Positions 58,652 to 64,000 of a DNA stretch of 64,000 nucleotides are shown here, piece after piece. Under the pieces are notes generated by a model. It had not been told where the DNA came from, searched no databases, and saw nothing but the letters and a program-made list of their open reading frames with translations. The position numbers were made by a program, and so were the translations under genes. Origin of the DNA: Onchidella celtica (lineage: Eukaryota; Mollusca; Gastropoda; Systellommatophora; Onchidiidae). The DNA lies in NCBI GenBank assembly GCA_963931925.1, contig OZ007581.1, forward strand, positions 17,912,450 through 17,976,449, written 5' to 3'. Every line of letters begins with the position of its first letter. Within the stretch, counting starts at the first letter, position 1.

Positions 58652-58699
58652 CTGCTCGAAATAAGAAAATAAGTTTAAACAACACAAAACTAAGTAGCA

Positions 58700-59776
58700 A
58701 TTACTCATAATTTCCTTATACAGACCTGCCTACTTCGAAAGTTAATAATTAGTAATGGATTATCAATTTTTAGTAATTTCAGATAAAAACTAGTAATCCC
58801 TTGTAACGCGCACGGAGTAACACTAAGAAAGCAAACAATTGCGTGCCATACTATGTCAACAAAGATAATTGTTATGCATGTTTATTTGGTGTTTGTTGAT
58901 TTGATGATGTTGCGCATTGAGTTTGAGGAGGGGTAAGTAAGAAAAGTCCGAGGAACACAATGTGCAAAAGGCATAGGTAGGAACGACACGCAACGTTACA
59001 ATGCAAGGCCATTCTTCAGTGTAGACTTGTCAAAATGTCTGTCTGCCTGTCTTCTTCATCTTATTTGGTGGCGCAGACAATCCTTAAATCTAAAAAAAAT
59101 CAGAAGTAGGGAATACTCGGGCTGTACGATAAAAATCCACGTGCTTGCAGTGTTCAGCGAGAACCAAACAACGTCAACTCAATGAAACGCTCCCGCTTGA
59201 GCTTCACAATTGCCAGGGAGGGGCCGAGATCTAGATCCGTGGAATGACTTTTTTTAAAATTTGGAATCAAACTGAGCCAAATGAAGGAATATTTGAAGCA
59301 AATAATGAACTTAGCGCTCGAAAGAGCAAAACCCAATCGGACAAACTGGCAAACTACAGGTACAAGAGGTCAAAAGTTTATTACAACTTCTGGTTCACAT
59401 CGGCAACTCTGTGATTCGAATTTCAATAAAGAACTCCATCCATTTGTACCGCATCGCCCGTAATTCCACAAAAATGTTGAAAATTCGTAGAAATTCGGAG
59501 GATTTCGTAGTTCCGTAACGAGGATCGGAATTTCGTATAAATTACGGAAATTTCATAAAAGTAGGCAGGTCTGCCTTATCAATGATTTACATATATGCAA
59601 AAATTCTCAAAATAAAGGTAAGCAACTGTTTATTGACAGGTCGTGCATCATTCTATCACACATCACTTAAACAACCAGTGATGTGGCAGCAGATTAGTAG
59701 AAATATTTTCAAAGTATTTCATGAAAATGATCAGAGTACCACTACTAGTCTTCCAGGAATCTTAGTTTCATTATGA
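58700..59776. other. Non-coding stretch upstream of the first recognised deubiquitinase exon
   Basis: No exon of the missing N-terminal part could be recognised here. It contains TTCGGAATTTCGTA-type repeats around 59475-59560 and a GAGATCTAGATCC motif at 59228. The gene's promoter is therefore not placed. Confidence 0.5.
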
Positions 59777-61175
59777 CCTGTTGGAACCATTTCAATCTGC
59801 TTACAGAAGTAACCACAGTACTGAAACTGCACTATTAAGAATCATGAATGACATATTAGTAAAGGCAGATTCTGGAAATATTACTCTGCTAAATTTGTTG
59901 GATCTATCAGCAGCGTTCGACACCATCGATCACGAAATCCTGCTCAGAAGGCTAGAAACATCGTTTGGAATCAGAAGGGTCGCCCTTAAATGGGTCGAAT
60001 CTTACCTGTCAAATCGCCACCAATTTGTTGTAACCAACAAAATAAGATCTTTTTCTTATGCGCTTCAGTATGGCGTACAAGGCTCAGTGCTTGGTCCTAT
60101 TTTGTTTACTATCTATACTATTCCACTTGTACATGAAATAAAGAAATTTAATTTACAATATCATTTCTATGCTGATGATACCCAGCTCTACAGTTCTGCC
60201 TTGCCATGCGATGTTGACAGCCTTCTGCAGCAGGCTGGAAACTGTATAACAGAAATTAAAAGCTGGATGAACCAAAACAAACTGGCACTAAATGAGGATA
60301 AAACTGAGGTTATTTTATTAGGCCGTGAGCGGGTTCTGCAAGAAGCGGACAGAACTGAGATGATAATTGGCACTAATTCAATAGAAATTTCAAAAAAAGT
60401 AAAAAACCTAGGGGTTTACATTGATTCAAATCTTTCTATGTCATCTCAGGTTAGTCACCTCATTCGTATTCTATACATGGAAATCTGGAAAATTGGTAAA
60501 ATCAGACATCTTATTTCAACTGAAACTGCGGCTGTTTTAGTAAATTCTTTTGTACTTTCAAAGCTTGACTATTGCAACTCCCTTTTGGCTGGAATTTCAC
60601 AAAAAAATATTAGAAAACTCCAAATTGCTCAAAACAATGCAGCGAGACTTGTTTTGAAGAAAAAGAAAAGAGATTCAGCACTGCCACTTCTGCAGAGTTT
60701 GCACTGGCTGCCAGTCGAGAAAAGAATAATGTACAAATTGTCATCCATTTGTCACAAATGTGTCAATAATACTGCTCCATCGTACCTAGTTGATTTAACT
60801 GATTACTATGTTCCATCTCGTCAACTAAGATCATCATCTGACACTACAAAATTGAAAGTACCTAAAATGAATCTGTCCACTGTAGGAGAAAAGTCCTTTT
60901 CATTTCTTGGCCCTACCATCTGGAACACTCTTCCAAAGACAACCAGGGAAATTAATGACATTGGTTCTTTCAAACGCCATCTGAAGACCCATTTCTTTCA
61001 GACAAACTAGGCTAGGTGTTTTTCGGCAGCAACAATAGTAAATATTTTTGAATTTCTTTTGTGTATGCGCGTGTGTGTGTGTGTGTAAGAGTTTGTTAAA
61101 GCGCCCAGAGCTTGTCATCGACGGGGTTGGGCGCTATATAAATGCAATATATTATTATTATTATTATTATGATAA
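59777..61175 (+). mobile_element. 5'-truncated CR1/L2-like non-LTR retrotransposon
   Basis: It begins inside the reverse transcriptase and runs through the C-terminus to a 3' tail with GGGCGCTATATAAATGCAAT and (ATT)n at 61131-61172. Truncation at the 5' side is the usual outcome of target-primed reverse transcription. Confidence 0.85.
59781..61010 (+). CDS. Partial reverse transcriptase, 409 aa (CR1/L2-like)
   Basis: Reads EPFQSAYRSNHSTETALLRI, LLDLSAAFDTIDHEIL, VQGSVLGPILFTIYT, YADDTQLY, then WMNQNKLALNEDKTEV, LDYCNSLLAGI, LHWLPVEKRI and ends FKRHLKTHFFQTN and TAA. The catalytic Asp residues of motifs A and C are present. The endonuclease and the first RT motifs are missing, and the usual GVPQGS has lost its Pro (YGVQGS). 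No true start codon is expected; the frame begins at the truncation. Confidence 0.92.
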   Translation: MEPFQSAYRSNHSTETALLRIMNDILVKADSGNITLLNLLDLSAAFDTIDHEILLRRLETSFGIRRVALKWVESYLSNRHQFVVTNKIRSFSYALQYGVQGSVLGPILFTIYTIPLVHEIKKFNLQYHFYADDTQLYSSALPCDVDSLLQQAGNCITEIKSWMNQNKLALNEDKTEVILLGRERVLQEADRTEMIIGTNSIEISKKVKNLGVYIDSNLSMSSQVSHLIRILYMEIWKIGKIRHLISTETAAVLVNSFVLSKLDYCNSLLAGISQKNIRKLQIAQNNAARLVLKKKKRDSALPLLQSLHWLPVEKRIMYKLSSICHKCVNNTAPSYLVDLTDYYVPSRQLRSSSDTTKLKVPKMNLSTVGEKSFSFLGPTIWNTLPKTTREINDIGSFKRHLKTHFFQTN

Positions 61176-61312
61176 ATCCTCAGGTAGGCCCGTTTCCATG
61201 ACAAATATGTCACAATTTCAAGCACGAAAGTTTCCTAAGCAAACCAGAGTTCAGACCATATTATTCCTCGTTAACGCCATCTACAATTAATTTTAGTTCG
61301 ATGAATGATGAT

Positions 61313-61528
61313 GTAATGTATTGAGTACCGTAGTATATCTAGTTAGTAATAATATGAATGAATGAATGTACGAAGAGACGAGTGTATTGTGAAACCTTTT
61401 CAATATTAAATAAACACTTCCGTTTCCTGTGAGAATAACAGGCCGGGAAAAACATGGAGAAGATGTGTTGAATTAAGTTCGTTCGGTATCTACCATAATC
61501 GGGGTTTAGGCAATGTCAAACATGACAT
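61313..61528 (+). repeat. Probable 5' LTR of a Ty3/Gypsy element
   Basis: A TGT...ACA sequence just before the primer-binding site. It has AATAAA at 61409, and the 3' border is placed at CATGACA before the primer site. The left border is uncertain (TGT at 61313 or at 61208), because the matching right LTR lies outside the window. Confidence 0.5.
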
Positions 61529-61530
61529 AT

Positions 61531-61541
61531 TGGCGACGAGG
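61531..61541 (+). promoter_or_regulatory. Primer-binding site, tRNA-Ser type
   Basis: TGGCGACGAGG is complementary to the 3' end of serine tRNAs whose acceptor ends CCTCGTCG-CCA. It is the expected minus-strand priming site for Mag-like Gypsy elements and fixes the end of the LTR. Confidence 0.75.
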
Positions 61542-61659
61542 ATAAAGTAAAGATAAGTAGAAAACTTACTTGTGATAATATAGGTCTAGATGCTTAGTAG
61601 TTATTGATTAATCTCCGTTTAGAAGAAAGATCTAGATCTAGTAGAAAGAAACTAGGAAG

Positions 61660-64000
61660 ATGAATTTCGGACATTTAGAGCAATTTGATGAACGCAATGA
61701 GACATTTACTGAATATCAAGAACGTGTAGAACTATATTTCATTGCTAATCAGATTGATGAAGAAAAGAGAAAGAAAGCCATTTTTCTGACCTTAGTTGGA
61801 CCACACCAGTACCGGCTCTTGAGAGACCTATGTGCGCCGACCCCGATTACAGAAAAATCATTCATCGACCTTTGCACCTTAATGAAAGAACATTTTGAGC
61901 CGAAACCACAGAAATATGTTCAGAGGACTAAATTTGAAAACCGCAACCGCCATCCTTCTGAAACTGTTAGCCAATACGTGGCTGCACTTCGACACCTCAG
62001 CGAATTCTGCGAATTTGGCAGGAGCCTTGAAGAGAGACTTTGTGAACGCATCGTTCGTGGCATCAACGATGAGAAGATCCAGAGACGCCTTCTTTCTGAA
62101 GTAGACCCAAACCTTCAGAAAGCTATACAGATCGCCCAAGCAGTGGTGACGTCAGAAACCGGGGCAAAGGACCTACATGCCCACGACAAACACATTACCA
62201 CTACCGGTAACTCGTCTGGTCTTCATCATCTTCACCGAAAGCCTAACTGGTATGACCACAATCGTAAACCGACTCCAGCAAACACGTCAAAATCCAATAC
62301 CGGATCTAAGACAGCTCCTTCGACAACACCGTCGACATCATTGAAATGCCATCGTTGTGGCATGGATCATCGTGGTATTCCCTGCAAATTCACAAATTCT
62401 AAATGCTTCCACTGTGGAAAAATAGGCCACATCGCAAAAGTGTGTAAATCTCAAAAAGCATCCCCTTCGTCTGCTTCATTTTCTACGGTTACGCCTAAAC
62501 ACGCTCCCAAACAACACCATAATGGAGGAAGGGAAAGGTATAAATGGAACTATTCATCACGCTCCTGTTACAATATTGATAATGATTCTAGCAACGATTC
62601 TGAATTGTTTGGACTGTACCACACTCGTCCAGACCCCAATTCCAACAAAGCCATTTGGATACCTTTAAATGTAGAAGGTAAGGAGATATTATTTCAATTG
62701 GATACTGGTGCCTCCGCTACTGTTATACCTATGACCATGTATTGCGATTTATTTTCTTCATACGAGTTGAAACCAACCAAAACGTCACTTAGAACCTACA
62801 CTGGTGACAAGGTACACATCCTAGGACAGTTATGCATGAACATTCAGTACAGTGAACAATCACTTGAACTGCCATTGATAGTGGTAGATTCGCCGGGACC
62901 GCCGCTTCTAGGAAGAAACTGGCTTCAGGAAATTAAGTTGAATTGGAGTAGTTTATTCCATACTACATCTCTGCATGACGGGTTCCGATCAATAACGCTC
63001 AGCTCAACACTATCCAAATACAGCAGTGTTTTCAACTGTGACGCTGGTCTATTGAAAGATCACCTGCAGCATATCAGTCTTAGAGAAAATACCTACCCCA
63101 TCTTCAAGAAAGCCAGACACCCACCATTTGCTCTTCGCAATAAAATTGAAGAAGAGTTGGACCGCCTTGTTCAGACCAACATTATCGAAAAGATAGAACA
63201 TTCTGATTGGGCAACACCGATTGTTCCAGTCCTCAAAAGTGACTCTACACTCAGAATTTGTGGAGATTACAAGGTTACCGTGAATAAAGTCATAGCCAAA
63301 GAAGGACATCCAATACCGCGAATCGATGAATTAGCGAACAAGTTAGCTCATGGTAAGAAATTCTCCACCATTGACTTCAGTCATGCATACACACATATTG
63401 CACTGGATATTGAAAGTCAGAATGTAACAACCATCAATACCCACTGTGGTCTCTATAGGTATAAACGGCTTCCATATGGAATATCATCTTGCCCCGCCAT
63501 TTTTCAGCGTACTATTGAGTCTGTGTTCAAGGATATTCCCGACACTGTCATTTATTTTGACAACCTCTATCTGACGGGCTGCAATGACGAGGATCATTTG
63601 AGAACGCTCAAAATGGTTTTGAACCGTTGCAAGGAAAAGGGACTCAACATCAAGCGCTCCAAATGCGATTTTCTGAGAGATGAAATCGATTTTCTTGGCT
63701 ATCGTCTCACAAGACATGGAATTCAGCCACAGCCAAAGAAAATAGAAGCAATCCATAAGGCCCCTGAACCAGTCAATGTTCATGAACTGAAATCTTATCT
63801 CGGAATGCTGAACTACTATTCGAAATTCCTACCGAACCTTTCACATGACCTCTCACCTCTGTATGATTTGCTGAAGAAGGACACCAAATCGAAATGGACA
63901 TCAAAACAAAAATCAGCATTTGAAAAGTCCAAGAAACTTATTTCTTCAGATAAGCTCTTGGTACATTATAACCCACAAGTTCCTGTTGTGTTAACTTGTG
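61660..64000 (+). CDS. Gag-Pol polyprotein of Gypsy element (gag, zinc knuckles, protease, RT; partial)
   Basis: An open frame of 780 codons from ATG 61660 to the edge, without stops. Order: gag-like region starting MNFGHLEQFDE; two zinc knuckles (CHRCGMDHRGIPC, then CFHCGKIGHIAKVC); aspartic protease LDTGASATVIP (Asp codon at 62701); reverse transcriptase with DYKVTVNK, FSTIDFSHAYTHIALD, LPYGISSCPAIFQ and LGYRLTRHGIQ. The catalytic box reads YFDN instead of the usual Y-x-D-D: AAC at 63562-63564. If real, that change should abolish polymerase activity of this copy. RNase H and integrase would lie beyond the edge. Confidence 0.92.
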   Translation, partial: MNFGHLEQFDERNETFTEYQERVELYFIANQIDEEKRKKAIFLTLVGPHQYRLLRDLCAPTPITEKSFIDLCTLMKEHFEPKPQKYVQRTKFENRNRHPSETVSQYVAALRHLSEFCEFGRSLEERLCERIVRGINDEKIQRRLLSEVDPNLQKAIQIAQAVVTSETGAKDLHAHDKHITTTGNSSGLHHLHRKPNWYDHNRKPTPANTSKSNTGSKTAPSTTPSTSLKCHRCGMDHRGIPCKFTNSKCFHCGKIGHIAKVCKSQKASPSSASFSTVTPKHAPKQHHNGGRERYKWNYSSRSCYNIDNDSSNDSELFGLYHTRPDPNSNKAIWIPLNVEGKEILFQLDTGASATVIPMTMYCDLFSSYELKPTKTSLRTYTGDKVHILGQLCMNIQYSEQSLELPLIVVDSPGPPLLGRNWLQEIKLNWSSLFHTTSLHDGFRSITLSSTLSKYSSVFNCDAGLLKDHLQHISLRENTYPIFKKARHPPFALRNKIEEELDRLVQTNIIEKIEHSDWATPIVPVLKSDSTLRICGDYKVTVNKVIAKEGHPIPRIDELANKLAHGKKFSTIDFSHAYTHIALDIESQNVTTINTHCGLYRYKRLPYGISSCPAIFQRTIESVFKDIPDTVIYFDNLYLTGCNDEDHLRTLKMVLNRCKEKGLNIKRSKCDFLRDEIDFLGYRLTRHGIQPQPKKIEAIHKAPEPVNVHELKSYLGMLNYYSKFLPNLSHDLSPLYDLLKKDTKSKWTSKQKSAFEKSKKLISSDKLLVHYNPQVPVVLTC

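Larger units (their letters stand above)
55821..58158. mobile_element. TTAA-flanked piggyBac-like element carrying a nested insertion
   Basis: TTAA at 55817-55820 and 58159-58162 flanks termini CTCACTGACGCCCGTCATC and (inverted) CTCACTGATGCCCAGGATT. Without the nested element (56291-58005) only about 620 bp remain. A 70-codon frame at 56072-56284 with a Ser-rich end ([13 protein letters not shown]) may be a remnant of the transposase N-terminus. Confidence 0.72.
61313..64000 (+). mobile_element. Ty3/Gypsy (Mag-like) LTR retrotransposon, left part
   Basis: LTR, primer-binding site and a single gag-protease-RT frame in order, cut by the window edge before RNase H and integrase. The two-finger nucleocapsid and fused gag-pol frame fit Mag-type elements. 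Confidence 0.9.

Noticed and set aside
56468-56785. 105-codon minus-strand frame in the Tigger-like element as a transposase
   Set aside because: No DDE motif or helix-turn-helix pattern is visible; it seems a chance frame in a decayed interior.

Overview
This is animal nuclear DNA: AT-rich, intron-dense and full of transposons. The repeat types (RTE-like and CR1/L2-like non-LTR elements, a Mag-like Ty3/Gypsy element, TTAA-flanked piggyBac-like elements, a tRNA-derived SINE, and very frequent AGATCTAG motifs) suggest a lophotrochozoan, probably a mollusc. That placement is inference.

One host gene dominates the window. It lies on the minus strand from about 58.65 kb down to 11.09 kb and encodes the invertebrate counterpart of the deubiquitinases USP25 and USP28. 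I reconstruct 21 coding exons (1,111 codons plus stop) with canonical splice sites and phases that agree at every junction. They carry a SUMO-binding-like motif, a ubiquitin-interacting motif, the Cys box, the His box, the USP25/28-specific insert and the helical C-terminal region. The 5' exons (N-terminal UBA-like part) are not seen and probably lie beyond the right edge. No other host gene is recognised. The first 11 kb are non-coding downstream sequence with miniature transposons (MITEs).

Region by region: 0-11 kb, AT-rich non-coding DNA with a Mutator-like MITE, a minisatellite and a 770-bp TTAA-flanked MITE. 11-18.7 kb, C-terminal exons with a SINE, a hAT-like MITE and a long palindrome. 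19-27 kb, one intron holding an intact 1075-aa RTE-like retrotransposon, a second copy of the 770-bp MITE and a 2.4-kb hAT-like element. 27-38.4 kb, middle exons with a decayed duplicate of one exon, a MITE sitting inside a tandem array, and an internally deleted piggyBac-like element. 38.6-41.4 kb, a complete Mutator-like transposase element. 43-50 kb, a 6.9-kb inverted-repeat element whose product joins an RNase H-like transposase to an OTU-type cysteine protease domain. 51-54.5 kb, a second intact RTE-like element. 54.6-55.2 kb, the Cys-box exon, whose 3' splice site and first coding bases are repeated five times in tandem. 55.8-58.2 kb, nested DNA transposons. 59.8-61.2 kb, a 5'-truncated CR1/L2-like element. 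61.3-64 kb, the left part of a Ty3/Gypsy element with a gag-protease-RT frame running off the edge.

The main points of interest are the OTU-bearing transposon inside an intron of a deubiquitinase gene, the tandemly repeated splice acceptor and UIM segment, and the high density of intact or nested mobile elements in one gene's introns.
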